Positions 15,789 to 24,647 of a stretch of 36,864 nucleotides of DNA are shown here, in pieces. This DNA is from JARFPW01 sp035464655 (lineage in GTDB: Bacteria; Gemmatimonadota; Gemmatimonadetes; Palauibacterales; Palauibacteraceae), in assembly GCA_035464655.1 (NCBI GenBank), contig DATHRZ010000085.1, forward strand, positions 1 through 36,864, given 5' to 3'. The notes beneath the pieces were generated by a model. It did not search any database and was not told where the DNA came from. It saw only the letters and a list, made by a program, of their open reading frames with translations. Made by a program: the position numbers and the translations under genes. Position 1 is the first letter of the stretch. The number at the start of each line of letters is the position of its first letter.

Positions 15789-16259
15789 ATGGGCATCTTC
15801 GATTTCATCAAGGACGTGGGCGAGAAGCTGACCGGCAAGGACGACGGCAAGGACGGCCAGCACGAAGCGCTTGAGGAGCGCATGAAGGGCAACAAGCTGA
15901 TGCGGCACGTCATGGCGCTCGGCCTCGAAGTCGAAAACTTCCGGGTCGATTTCGACGACGGTGTCGCCACCGTTACGGGCAAGGCGGCCGACCAGGCGAC
16001 CCGCGAGCGCGTGGTGCTCGCGATCGGCAATACGGAGGGTGTCGCGCAGGTGGACGACCGGATGACGGTGGACGAGGAGCGCGCCGAAGCGACGTTCTAC
16101 ACCGTCCAAAAGGGCGATTCTCTCTCGAAGATCGCGAAGGAGCACTATGGTGACGCCATGAAGTATCCCGCCATCTTCGAAGCGAACAAGCCGATGCTCA
16201 AGGATCCCGACAAGATCTACCCGGGCCAGGTCCTTCGCCTGCCCGAGCTCGACGACTGA
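15789..16259 (+). CDS. kbp: BON-LysM potassium-binding protein Kbp (YgaU)
   Basis: This 156-residue protein has the same architecture and near-identical landmark motifs as E. coli Kbp (149 residues), a cytoplasmic potassium sensor. It starts MGIFDFIKDVGEKLTG. A BON domain follows (about 35-95, FDDGVATVTGKA and VAQVDDRM) and then a LysM domain (about 105-153, FYTVQKGDSLSKIAKEHYGD and IFEANKPMLKDPDKIYPGQV). It has no signal peptide. GGGAG lies seven bases before the ATG. It is divergent from the trp operon and single. The K+ binding role is known for the E. coli protein and is inferred here. Confidence 0.92.
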   Translation: MGIFDFIKDVGEKLTGKDDGKDGQHEALEERMKGNKLMRHVMALGLEVENFRVDFDDGVATVTGKAADQATRERVVLAIGNTEGVAQVDDRMTVDEERAEATFYTVQKGDSLSKIAKEHYGDAMKYPAIFEANKPMLKDPDKIYPGQVLRLPELDD

Positions 16260-16275
16260 CGCCGGGCCACACACC

Positions 16276-16320
16276 GCGCACCGGGCGCCGCCTCGCTTGC
16301 CGCGATCGCGCCCGGCGCGC
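16276..16320 (+). terminator. Possible terminator hairpin after kbp
   Basis: GCGC-A-CCGGGCGC (16276-16288) is complementary to GCGCCCGG-C-GCGC (16308-16320), giving a 12-pair GC-rich stem with one mismatch and a 19-base loop just after the kbp stop. There is no strong T-run, so its efficiency is uncertain. The rest of the 16260-16508 gap shows no gene. Confidence 0.4.
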
Positions 16321-16508
16321 TAATCTCAGGTTGGTCGAGCGGGGGGTCGGTGAGGGGTTTGGGGTCGAGCATCCGCTCGGCGCAGCATCCGATGGTTCTC
16401 ACCGGCGCTCCGTCGCCAGGCAGTCCTCGACTCAACAACTATCGCGGCCGGCGTGTATGTATGGTCGAAGCCGTCGTGAAGAAGTCGTCAACTCGCAGGA
16501 GGTAGGAC

Positions 16509-18920
16509 GTGAGGCACAGAATCGTGTCGGTCATAGTGTGTGGGATGATGCTGGTCGCCGCCGCAGGCGCCGCGCAGGCGCAGAGCATGCGGAGCTCCGC
16601 CGCGGCGCCGACAGCCCAGCAGGGATTCGGAGGCACGGTCGTGGTCTCGGACGGTCGGATCATCGTCGGAGAACCGGCGAACCAGGTGACGCCCGGCTAC
16701 GTGTACGCCTACGAACGTGACGACTCCGGCGAGTGGCGTCGCGCCGTCCAGCTCGAGTCTCCGGATGCCGCGAACGGCGACCAGTTCGGTCGGGTTCTCG
16801 CCGTCGAGGGAGACCTCCTGGTCACGGCGGCGACGGTCGACGATGCGACGTCCGTCTACGTATTCGGCCGCGACGGTGACGGCTGGGCACTGCGCCAGCG
16901 GATCGCGGCGCCCGAAGGTGCCGAAGCCGAGCAGTTCGGACGCGCAGTAGCCCTGACGGGCGACCACCTGCTCATCGGGGCCTGGGCGGCCGACGATTCG
17001 ACGGGGGCCGTGTACGCCTATCGCCGTGGGGACGACGGAAGCTTCGCTTCGGCGGGCCGCCTCGCGCCCTCCGACAGCAGCGCGGCGGCCGGCGGCCGGT
17101 TCGGCGCGCGCCTCGCGATGGACGGCGACGTCGCGCTGATCGGCGCTCCCTGGACGGACGAGCAGACCGGCGCGGCCTACCTGTTCCGCGCGTCGGATTC
17201 GGGTTGGACCGAGGAGGCGACGCTCGAGTCTCGCGCGGTGGAGGACGGCGATCGGTTCGGATCGAGCCTCCTGCTGCATGACGGAACAGCGTTCGTCGGA
17301 ACCGAGCGGGTCAACCGCTTCGTCGGCGCCGTGTATGCGTTCGTCCAGGACGACGACGAGTGGCAAGAGGCGTACGCCCTCCAGCCGTTCGACGCCGTTC
17401 AGCAGACGCGCTTCGGCATCAGCGTGGGAACCGCCGGCGACGAGCTGTGGGTGGGCGCGATGGGCGTCAACGGCTTCTCCGGCGCGATCTATCGCTTCCA
17501 GCCGGGTGCGGACGGCGGATGGGACGCCGCCGAGAAGCTCGCGGCGGGCGACCTCAGCTCGAGCGACGTCTTCGGCATGGTGTTCGATGCCGAGAACGAT
17601 CTCGCAGCCGTCGCCGCCCCGAACTCCGACTTCGGACTCGGCTCCGTCTACGTGTTCCAGCGGAACGCGGCGGGCGAGTGGAATGCCGAGACCGAGCTGT
17701 ACACGGCGCCCGATGGGATGGATGCCGTCGTGGACGGTGAAGTCAGATGCACGGAAGGCGCCGCGGCCGGCTTCGAGTGCGGTGGCGTCGATCTCGTTTC
17801 TTTCGTGCCGGTTGCGGACCTCGGCGGGAGCCGGGGCGTCAACCTCAACGACGTCTGGGGCTGGACCGATCCCGAAACGGGCAAGGAATGGGCGCTGGTC
17901 GGCCGGATGGACGGCACGAGCTTCGTCGACGTCAGCAACCCCGAGCGCCCCGTCGTAGTGGCGAACCTGCCGAAGACCGAAGGTTCGAACTCGGCCACCT
18001 GGCGTGACATGAAGGTGTACGAGAACCATGTCTACATCGTGGCCGACGGGGCCGGCCAGCACGGCGTCCAGGTGTATGACCTGACGCAGCTGCGCGCTGT
18101 CGACGCCTCCGACGGCCCGGTCACGGTCGAGGAGACGGCGCTCTATACGAACGTGGCGAGCGTCCACAACATCGTGATCAACGAGCAGACCGGCTTCGCC
18201 TACGCCGTCGGCAGCGGGCAGGGCGGTGAGACCTGCGGCGGTGGTCTGCACATGATCGACATCCGCACGCCGGACGAGCCTACCTTTGCCGGGTGCTTCG
18301 CCGATCCGTCGACCGGTCGCCAGAAGACCGGATACTCTCACGACGCCCAGTGCGTCGTGTACGAGGGCCCCGACCAGGAGTACCAGGGGCGCGAGATCTG
18401 CCTCGGCGCGAACGAAACGGCCCTGTCGATCGCCGACGTGACCGACAAGGACAGCCCGGTCGCGATCTCGATGGCGACCTACCCGAACGTCGGGTACTCG
18501 CACCAGGGCTGGTTCGACGAGGAGCAGCGCTACTTCTACATGAACGACGAGCTCGACGAGACGCAGGGCCTGGTCGAGCGGACGCGCACCCTGGTCTGGG
18601 ACCTGGCGGATCTCGACGATCCGGTGCTCGTCAAGGAGCACCTCGGGACGCAGCCGTCGATCGACCATAACCTGTACATCAAGGACGAGTTGATGTACCA
18701 GTCGAACTACATGTCGGGGCTGAGAATTCTCGACATCAGCGACCGCGAGAATCCGGTAGAGGTGGCGTTCTTCGACACGGTGCCGTATGGCGACAACAGC
18801 CCGAGCTTCGGCGGCTCGTGGAGCAACTACCCCTACTTCGCGAGCGGTACGATCGTCGTCACGAGCGGAAGCGAGGGGCTGTTCCTACTGAAGAAGCAGG
18901 AAGGACGTCCGGTTTCTTGA
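16509..18920 (+). CDS. Secreted FG-GAP / choice-of-anchor B protein
   Basis: This is an 803-residue exported protein. A signal peptide (residues 1-25, ending AAGAAQAQS) leads into FG-GAP-like propeller blades (about 38-390). The blades repeat the pattern DxFGxxxAxxGDxxxIGA, for example GDQFGRVLAVEGDLLVTA and GGRFGARLAMDGDVALIGA. The C-terminal half (about 415-795) looks like the choice-of-anchor B domain, with VWGWTDPETGKEWALVG, SVHNIVINEQTGFAYAVG, QPSIDHNLYIKDELMYQSNY and YFASGTIVVTSGSEGLFLL. Such proteins are extracellular and without known enzymatic activity. The GTG start has AGGAGGT six bases upstream. Its stop overlaps the TTG of the next gene (TTGA), so the two are translationally coupled. 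Confidence 0.9.
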   Translation: MRHRIVSVIVCGMMLVAAAGAAQAQSMRSSAAAPTAQQGFGGTVVVSDGRIIVGEPANQVTPGYVYAYERDDSGEWRRAVQLESPDAANGDQFGRVLAVEGDLLVTAATVDDATSVYVFGRDGDGWALRQRIAAPEGAEAEQFGRAVALTGDHLLIGAWAADDSTGAVYAYRRGDDGSFASAGRLAPSDSSAAAGGRFGARLAMDGDVALIGAPWTDEQTGAAYLFRASDSGWTEEATLESRAVEDGDRFGSSLLLHDGTAFVGTERVNRFVGAVYAFVQDDDEWQEAYALQPFDAVQQTRFGISVGTAGDELWVGAMGVNGFSGAIYRFQPGADGGWDAAEKLAAGDLSSSDVFGMVFDAENDLAAVAAPNSDFGLGSVYVFQRNAAGEWNAETELYTAPDGMDAVVDGEVRCTEGAAAGFECGGVDLVSFVPVADLGGSRGVNLNDVWGWTDPETGKEWALVGRMDGTSFVDVSNPERPVVVANLPKTEGSNSATWRDMKVYENHVYIVADGAGQHGVQVYDLTQLRAVDASDGPVTVEETALYTNVASVHNIVINEQTGFAYAVGSGQGGETCGGGLHMIDIRTPDEPTFAGCFADPSTGRQKTGYSHDAQCVVYEGPDQEYQGREICLGANETALSIADVTDKDSPVAISMATYPNVGYSHQGWFDEEQRYFYMNDELDETQGLVERTRTLVWDLADLDDPVLVKEHLGTQPSIDHNLYIKDELMYQSNYMSGLRILDISDRENPVEVAFFDTVPYGDNSPSFGGSWSNYPYFASGTIVVTSGSEGLFLLKKQEGRPVS

Positions 18921-20833
18921 ACCGCGACGTTCTGAAGGCCATCGCCTGCCTCGCCGTCGGGGTCCTCCCGGCGGCGGGGTGTGCGTCGGCACCGTCGGGC
19001 CAACCCGGCAGCAATGCGGGAACCAGCGCGGCGGACAGCCCGTTGGCGGCCTACGAGCTGCAGGTCGACGCCATCCCCGTGGCCGACAGCGCCGGCGAGC
19101 CCTACCGGTTTCCCTGGCTCGGCGGCTTCAACCTGCCGCGGCCGCAACTCAGCGACATCGACGGCGACGGAGACCTGGACCTGTTCGTCCAGGAATCGTC
19201 CGGGCGGATCATGTTCTTCGAGAACGTCGGTACGCCTCGCGAGGCGACGTTCGTGTGGCGATCCGACGCGTTCCAGGGCATCGAGGCCGGTGAGTGGTAC
19301 CGGTTCGCCGCGATGGACGAGGACGACGACGTCGACCTGCTGACGGAAGAGGTATTCAGCTACATCCGGTACTGGCGCAACGCGGGAACACCGACGGAGC
19401 CACGCTTCGAGCTCGCAGCGGATACGCTGCGGGACGCCGACGGCACGCCGATTTTCTCCGATCGGCAGAATATCCCGAACATCGCCGACATCGACTGCGA
19501 CGGCCGTCTCGACCTCCTGATCGGCCGGCTCACCGGCACGATCACGCACTACGAGGAAGTCGGACGCGACGACGACGGCCTTCCGCGCTTCCGGCACCTG
19601 ACGGACCGCTTCCAGAACATCGAGATCGTCGGCGCGTTCGGCCCGGGCGCGAACCCCGGCGGCGCGCCGGGCGCGAATCCGGGCGGTCCGGTGAATCCGG
19701 TCGGCAGCCTTCATGGCGCGAACACGCTCGCCCTGGCCGACTACGACGGCGACGGCGACGTGGACCTGTTCTGGGGCGACTTCTTCGAGCCGGGGTTGCT
19801 CTACATTTCCAACGAAGGCTCGTGCGAGCGCCCCGATCTCGATTCGGAGCCGATTCCGTTTCCTCCCAACGATCCGCTCTCGACATCGGGCTACAACGCG
19901 CCGACCCTGGGTGACCTCGACGGCGACGGCGACCTCGATATGCTGGTCGGAGTGCTCGGCGGCGCGTTCAACCCAAACCGCACCACGATCGACAACTTCC
20001 ATTACCTCGAGCAGACGGGGAAGGACGAGTTCGAGTCCCGCACGAGCCGGTTCATCCCCAACCTCGACGTCGGCAGCGAGAGCGTGCCCGTGTTCGTCGA
20101 CTGGGACGGCGACGGCGACCTGGATCTGCTCGTCGGGAACAAGCTCGAGCAGGACGGCACGCCCACCTCGCGCATCTACCGGTTCGAGAACGTCGGGAGC
20201 AGGGCGGAGCCGAGCTTCGCGCTTCGGGGTCGGCTGCCGGAGATCGAAGGCGACTATCACTATGCGCCGGCCGTCGCGGACCTGAACGGCGACGGAACTC
20301 TCGACATGGTGCTCGGCACCTGGCGAGCCGACCTGCAGCTCTGGTGGGGCTCGGATGCCGGGGATCTCGTGCGCGACACGACGTTCGACGTGCGCCTCAC
20401 GCGCGGCACCAATGCGGCGCCGACGCTGGTCGACATCGATGGCGACGGAGACCTCGACCTGTTCGTAGGCGAGGCGTCGGGCGAGCTGAACTTCTACCGC
20501 AACACCGGCTCCAGAACGTCGCCCGAATTCGACCTGGTGACCGACAACTTCGGCGGCATCGACCCGGGCCGGCGGAGTTTCCCGACCTTCAAGGACATCG
20601 ACGAGGACGGGGACCTCGACCTGGTCGTCGGGACGGAGACCGACGGACTCATCGGCTATCGAAACGACGGCCCGCCCGAAGACCCGAGGTTCACCGAGAT
20701 CGGAAAGCTGCCCGTTCCGGCGCCGCCGTACGCCGTGCCGGTGTTCGTCGACATCGACGGGGACGGCAGGGACGAGCTGTTCGTCGGCGGCAACGCCGGC
20801 GGCGTCATGTTTTTTCGGGTCAGTCCACGGTGA
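18917..20833 (+). CDS. FG-GAP/VCBS-repeat calcium-binding lipoprotein
   Basis: This is a 638-residue predicted lipoprotein. A TTG start overlaps the previous stop, and the signal sequence ends VLPAAGC with Cys22 as the lipidation site. Ten calcium-loop motifs of the form DxDxDGxxDxxxG are spread through the chain, for example DIDGDGDLDLFV, DYDGDGDVDLFWG, DLNGDGTLDMVLG and DIDGDGRDELFVG. They alternate with RFENVGSRAEPSF-like strands, as in beta-propellers of the FG-GAP/VCBS kind. One loop is degenerate (MDEDDDVDLL). A short Gly/Pro/Asn-rich insert (GPGANPGGAPGANPGG) sits between blades near residue 250. It is probably a surface partner of the upstream protein; the ligand is unknown. Confidence 0.87.
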   Translation: MNRDVLKAIACLAVGVLPAAGCASAPSGQPGSNAGTSAADSPLAAYELQVDAIPVADSAGEPYRFPWLGGFNLPRPQLSDIDGDGDLDLFVQESSGRIMFFENVGTPREATFVWRSDAFQGIEAGEWYRFAAMDEDDDVDLLTEEVFSYIRYWRNAGTPTEPRFELAADTLRDADGTPIFSDRQNIPNIADIDCDGRLDLLIGRLTGTITHYEEVGRDDDGLPRFRHLTDRFQNIEIVGAFGPGANPGGAPGANPGGPVNPVGSLHGANTLALADYDGDGDVDLFWGDFFEPGLLYISNEGSCERPDLDSEPIPFPPNDPLSTSGYNAPTLGDLDGDGDLDMLVGVLGGAFNPNRTTIDNFHYLEQTGKDEFESRTSRFIPNLDVGSESVPVFVDWDGDGDLDLLVGNKLEQDGTPTSRIYRFENVGSRAEPSFALRGRLPEIEGDYHYAPAVADLNGDGTLDMVLGTWRADLQLWWGSDAGDLVRDTTFDVRLTRGTNAAPTLVDIDGDGDLDLFVGEASGELNFYRNTGSRTSPEFDLVTDNFGGIDPGRRSFPTFKDIDEDGDLDLVVGTETDGLIGYRNDGPPEDPRFTEIGKLPVPAPPYAVPVFVDIDGDGRDELFVGGNAGGVMFFRVSPR

Positions 20834-21686
20834 TGATCAGCGCCACCGTGACCTGGGTGTCGACCTCGTCGAGCGGCACCAGGACGGTGGTGCTCGGCGG
20901 CTCCCCCGGTGCGGAGCGCAGCGCCACTTCCTGAAGCGCGGGCAAGTTGTCGAACAGCAGCTTGACGCCTGTCTTCAGGGCAAGCGTTCCACTGATGTCG
21001 ACGGCCACCGAGTTGTCGAATTCCGCTCGCAGATCGTCGGTGTCCGACAGATTCTCGTCGACGACCAGCAGGCTGGAGAGCTTCGTCGTCTCCGTGAGCT
21101 GGTGTCCGAGATCCCAGGAGAGCCGGAGGCCGGCGAACGAATCGGGGTCGCCGACTACGGGCTGTTCGCTCGTCGCCGTCGCGGCGAGATCCGCCTGGAA
21201 TGCCGTCCGATCCGTCTCGATCAACTTCCAGCCGACGCCCGCGGCCCCCGTCCACCGATCGTCGATCCCGGCGAATCGGTTCCGCACCCAGCCGCCCGAG
21301 ACATAGGCGTAGCTTCGCTCCGAGATCTCGCGATCGTAGCGCAGCGCGGCGAAGTAGTTCTCGGTCGTCGGCCGCGAATCCGACTGCTCGACGATGACGA
21401 AGTCGTCAGGTGTGCCGATCGCCGAGCGCTCCGTCGATTCGGTCTCGACCCGGATGCCGCCGGCATCGAACGCGAGCTTCGAATCGGGGAACAGGCGTTC
21501 GAGCCGGTTCTTGACGCCGAGCGTGCTCGACTCCGAGTTGCCGGCGGTCAGGACGAACGAGACCTCGGCCTGGTCGTACCAGCCGGGCTCGCGTTCCTGT
21601 TGTCCCACGAGGGCGTCGGGTCGGAGCAGACCGAGGAGTGCGCCGGCGCCGAAGAGAATGGCCGACGGTGCGCGCCGATGAAGCAT
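20820..21686 (-). CDS. DUF481 outer-membrane beta-barrel protein
   Basis: This is a 288-residue protein with an N-terminal signal sequence (about 1-30, ending DALVGQQ). It then follows the DUF481 (YdiY-like, salt-induced outer membrane protein) pattern: AEVSFVLTAGNSESSTLGVKN, an NYFAALRYDREISERSYAYV strand, WTGAAGVGWKLIETDRTAF and a C-terminal ALKTGVKLLFDNLPA. Alternating polar and aromatic residues fit a small transmembrane barrel. The ATG at 21686 has GGAGG seven bases upstream. The last 14 bases overlap the convergent lipoprotein gene. The transported substance is unknown. Confidence 0.85.
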   Translation of the reverse strand: MLHRRAPSAILFGAGALLGLLRPDALVGQQEREPGWYDQAEVSFVLTAGNSESSTLGVKNRLERLFPDSKLAFDAGGIRVETESTERSAIGTPDDFVIVEQSDSRPTTENYFAALRYDREISERSYAYVSGGWVRNRFAGIDDRWTGAAGVGWKLIETDRTAFQADLAATATSEQPVVGDPDSFAGLRLSWDLGHQLTETTKLSSLLVVDENLSDTDDLRAEFDNSVAVDISGTLALKTGVKLLFDNLPALQEVALRSAPGEPPSTTVLVPLDEVDTQVTVALIITVD

Positions 21687-21816
21687 CGGGATGCCTCCGG
21701 GTGTCGGGATGGATCGGAAGGAAAAGGAATCGACTCGGCGGCCGGCATGCAAGAGCGGAGACGCCGGCATTCGAGCCGCGCGCCCCCGCCCCCACGTTTT
21801 TCAGAGACTTCAGAGA

Positions 21817-22386
21817 CTACGGAGCGCCGACGTCCTCGATAGTCAGGGCGTCGGGATCGCCCGTGTAGTTGACGACGAAGCGCTGGCGCACGGTGGACTC
21901 GAGGCCTTCGGCTGCACGCACCGACACGGTCAGGCGATAGCGCCCCGGCGGGTACTCCAGCATCATCCCGGAGCTGATCTGCAACGGGGTGACGATGCGC
22001 ATCTTCTTCTCTTGCAGGTACGTCATGACGAGCGGGAGGTCACACGACGTCTCGCCGGCCGCGACGTTGAGCCATGCCGATGAACCGAGTCCGGACCACG
22101 GAAGCTGAAGAGCGAATGGGAAGCCGGGATGCCGGTGCCAGACCGCGCCGTCGAAGTACTCGAGGCGCTCGATCATCGCTTCGCACCCGCGAGCCGTCTC
22201 GAGCCCCGTATTGATGAGCTTCAGCATGTAGACGAGCACGGGCACGTTGCCGAAGCGGACGCGCTGCGGCGCCGCACCCATATCGACGCGAAGACGCAAC
22301 TTTGGCATCCGGCGGAGTTTCATCACCCGACGCGCCTGGATTCCGGCCGCTCCTGAGGCGGCGAGCATCACGGCGAGGTCCGTCAT
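21817..22386 (-). CDS. Uncharacterised beta-rich protein
   Basis: This is a 189-residue protein with no family I recognise. The first 25 residues are mildly hydrophobic and basic (MTDLAVMLAASGAAGIQARR) but do not form a clear signal peptide. Later segments VPVLVYMLKLINTGLETARG and YPPGRYRLTVSVRAAEGLES look like strands of an immunoglobulin-like sandwich, and SSAWLNVAAGETSCDLPLV lies between. GAGGAG lies six bases before the ATG. It is on the same strand as the DUF481 gene, 130 bases upstream of it, and may share a transcript. Confidence 0.72.
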   Translation of the reverse strand: MTDLAVMLAASGAAGIQARRVMKLRRMPKLRLRVDMGAAPQRVRFGNVPVLVYMLKLINTGLETARGCEAMIERLEYFDGAVWHRHPGFPFALQLPWSGLGSSAWLNVAAGETSCDLPLVMTYLQEKKMRIVTPLQISSGMMLEYPPGRYRLTVSVRAAEGLESTVRQRFVVNYTGDPDALTIEDVGAP

Positions 22387-22674
22387 AGCGACTCCTCGAT
22401 TCGATCGATTCTTCGGGGGAGCGATCGGCCCGGCTCCCAAACGGGTGCCCCCGTCGTCGGGCGGCGAGTGACGGAGATTGCAAGAACCCTGCCGTTGCAT
22501 CCGCGCCACAGTCACGGCGTCGGCGGGTGTATAGAATATACAGGAGATAATTTACTATAAATAACTATAGAGTATTGGTATAGGTCTGTGCAATATGAGC
22601 GCCGACGGTCGTTGCGTTCCGTTGGCACGTCTCTTCGGGCCCCGTGTCGTGCCGCCATGCCGGGCGCAGAATCT
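22387..22674. other. Gap containing an A+T-rich island
   Basis: This 288-base gap between two minus-strand genes has no convincing coding frame. Its middle (about 22528-22596) is strikingly A+T-rich against a G+C-rich background, with TATAGAATATA, TTTACTATAAATAACTATAG and GTATTGGTATAGG. CTATA and TATAG form a small inverted repeat with a six-base spacer. Several -10-like hexamers are present on both strands, so a promoter or regulator-binding region is likely, but I cannot pick one pair of boxes. Confidence 0.45.
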
Positions 22675-22875
22675 TCATGCTTCGTCGTCGGGGTTCCGAC
22701 GAGGGGGGGCCGTAGTGCCGGGTGCGAACTCGGGGCAGCGCCGTACGGGGAGAACGGGGTACTTCCGCAGCGTCGGATGCGAGTCGGCCGCCCGGCAGAG
22801 CCAGAATCTCGAACCGCGGATGCTCTCGACGATCCGGGCGTGCACGCATCTGCCGCAAAGACCGGGCTCCGTCAT
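22675..22875 (-). CDS. Four-cysteine mini-protein, possible zinc ribbon
   Basis: This is a 66-residue protein. LCGRCVHARIVESIRG gives a C-x2-C pair (Cys7, Cys10), FWLCRAADSHP contributes Cys27 and LPVRRCPEFAP contributes Cys47. The four Cys spacing suggests one zinc site. Similar tiny proteins with GSRFWLCR occur in related bacteria without assigned function, from memory only. A GGGAGG ribosome site seven bases before the ATG at 22875 supports translation. It is divergent from the TPR gene at 22944. Confidence 0.72.
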   Translation of the reverse strand: MTEPGLCGRCVHARIVESIRGSRFWLCRAADSHPTLRKYPVLPVRRCPEFAPGTTAPPRRNPDDEA

Positions 22876-22943
22876 CCTGGTGCCTCCCAGGCGTCCGGCC
22901 CCGGCCCTGTCGATTCGAGTCGTGCCGCGGCATAGTGAGTCGC

Positions 22944-24647
22944 ATGACGAGAAACGTTGCTCGGGTATCCGCCGTCTACGGAGTCGCCGCCCTCGGCGTC
23001 GTGCTCGCCGTGCGCTTTGCCACGGCCGGCGGCCTGCTTCCCGCCGGCTGGGTGGCGGGGGTCGTATTCGTGGTAGTGGCCGCTTATCCCGTGGTGCTGG
23101 CGGTCGTGTGGATGCGCGACCAGGGGACCACCGGTGAGCGCGACGCCGACCCGAGGGATCGGTTCGTCGGCGCCGCCGGCCTCGCGTGCGTGCTGCTGGC
23201 GGTCGCGGCGGGGCTCGGGACGGCGGATGCCGACCGTTCCGAGCCAGATGTCCCCGCCGCCGCGTCCATGCCGCGAGTGGTCGTACTGCCCCTCATCGAC
23301 ATCGACGGGGGGGGAGATCGGTACTTCGTCGAGGGGCTGACGAGCGAGCTCGCTGCGGCCCTGGCGATGATCGAGGGCGTCGAGGTCCGCGGACGGGCCT
23401 CGGCCCTCGATTTCGTAGACGTCAATCGTGACGCGGCAGCCCTGGGGCGGCGGCTCGGCGCCGACGTCGTCCTCGATGGTACCGTCCGCCGCTACGGCGG
23501 CAGGTTGCGCCTTGGAGTACGGCTCGTCGAGTCCTCGACGGGCACGCCGGTGTGGTCCACGTCGCTCGACACGACCCGGGCCGCGCTGTTCGTGTTGCGC
23601 GACGACGTCGTTCGCGGCGTCGCCCTGGCACTCGGTGGGGGCCCCCCGGACGACCGGGTCCTGCGGCGGCTCGATCGGCGCCGAACCAGCCCCGAGGCGC
23701 TCGACCTCTACATGCTCGGCCTTCATCGTGGCTCGGGCGCCCGGGGTGATCTCCTCGAGGCCGCGTCGTACTTCCACCTGGCCATCGAGGCCGACTCCGG
23801 CTTCGCGCCCGCCTGGACGGCACTCGCCGGGGCGTACGCGACCCTCCCGCGCTTCACGCGGTTTCCCCCCGATCGGGCGAGGCATGAAGGGGCGGCGGCG
23901 GCGAGAACGGCCTTGCGGCTCGAGCCGGACGCTGCCGCCGCCCACACCGTGCTCGGTGAGATTCTCTACCTGTACGAGCATGACTGGGCGGGCGCACGAT
24001 CGCACCTCGAACGGGCCGTCGAACTCGATCCGGGGCACGCCGATCCGCGGGAACGGCTCTGCGAGCTCTCGCTCGCTCTCGGCGAAATCGACGAGGCCGA
24101 AGCCGCCTGCGCCGAAGCGCTGAACCGAGATCCGCTCGCCTTCCGGCCCGCCTGGATCGCGACTTGGGTCGACCGCAGCTCCGGAGATCTCGATGCGGCC
24201 CTGGCGAGCCTCGACAGCCTGGCGAGCACGCATCCCGACTTCGAGCCGCTCGTCGCGGATCGCGCGCTCGCCCGGCTCGTCGCCGGCGACACCGCCGCCC
24301 TGAAGGATCACCTCGCCGACTGGTTCGCTCTCCTCGGGTCGGCCGAGCTCGCCGACACGCTGGCGGCATCTCTGGCCGAGGCATGGCCGGCGGAGTCCGG
24401 CGGGAACACGGTGGCACGGGCGGTTCTCGCACGGGTCGAGGACGATCTCGATCCCTCGGCCGTTCACCAGGCCGCGTTGCTGTCGCTGGCCGGCGATCGG
24501 GATCACGCCTCGGAGATCGCGGTGGCCGCGCTGGTCGACCGAATGCCGGGAGCAATCAAGCTGGGCGTGTTCCCCGAGTACGCCGGACTGCGCGAGCACG
24601 GGGATCTCCGGCGGGCATTGACGGAGGCGGGTCTGCCCGTCAAGTGA
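22944..24647 (+). CDS. Three-helix membrane TolB-like/TPR protein
   Basis: This is a 567-residue protein. Three predicted transmembrane helices (8-28, 36-57, 75-93) precede a TolB-like region (about 110-225: RVVVLPLIDIDGGGDRYFVE, LTSELAAALAMIEGVEVRGR and LGADVVLDGTVRRYGGRLRL). The C-terminal 330 residues are helical TPR-type repeats (YFHLAIEADSGFAPAWTALA, HLERAVELDPGHADPRERL). The ATG at 22944 gives MTRNVARVSAVYGV. Longer readings enter Arg-rich sequence overlapping the divergent mini-protein. The role is probably protein interaction or sensing at the membrane. It overlaps the convergent SRPBCC gene by eight bases. Confidence 0.85.
   Translation: MTRNVARVSAVYGVAALGVVLAVRFATAGGLLPAGWVAGVVFVVVAAYPVVLAVVWMRDQGTTGERDADPRDRFVGAAGLACVLLAVAAGLGTADADRSEPDVPAAASMPRVVVLPLIDIDGGGDRYFVEGLTSELAAALAMIEGVEVRGRASALDFVDVNRDAAALGRRLGADVVLDGTVRRYGGRLRLGVRLVESSTGTPVWSTSLDTTRAALFVLRDDVVRGVALALGGGPPDDRVLRRLDRRRTSPEALDLYMLGLHRGSGARGDLLEAASYFHLAIEADSGFAPAWTALAGAYATLPRFTRFPPDRARHEGAAAARTALRLEPDAAAAHTVLGEILYLYEHDWAGARSHLERAVELDPGHADPRERLCELSLALGEIDEAEAACAEALNRDPLAFRPAWIATWVDRSSGDLDAALASLDSLASTHPDFEPLVADRALARLVAGDTAALKDHLADWFALLGSAELADTLAASLAEAWPAESGGNTVARAVLARVEDDLDPSAVHQAALLSLAGDRDHASEIAVAALVDRMPGAIKLGVFPEYAGLREHGDLRRALTEAGLPVK

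Noticed and set aside
16488..18668. A 726-codon minus-strand frame opposite the FG-GAP gene
   Set aside because: The product is rich in Arg, Val, His and Asp as expected for a reverse-strand shadow; no start signal or family was seen.
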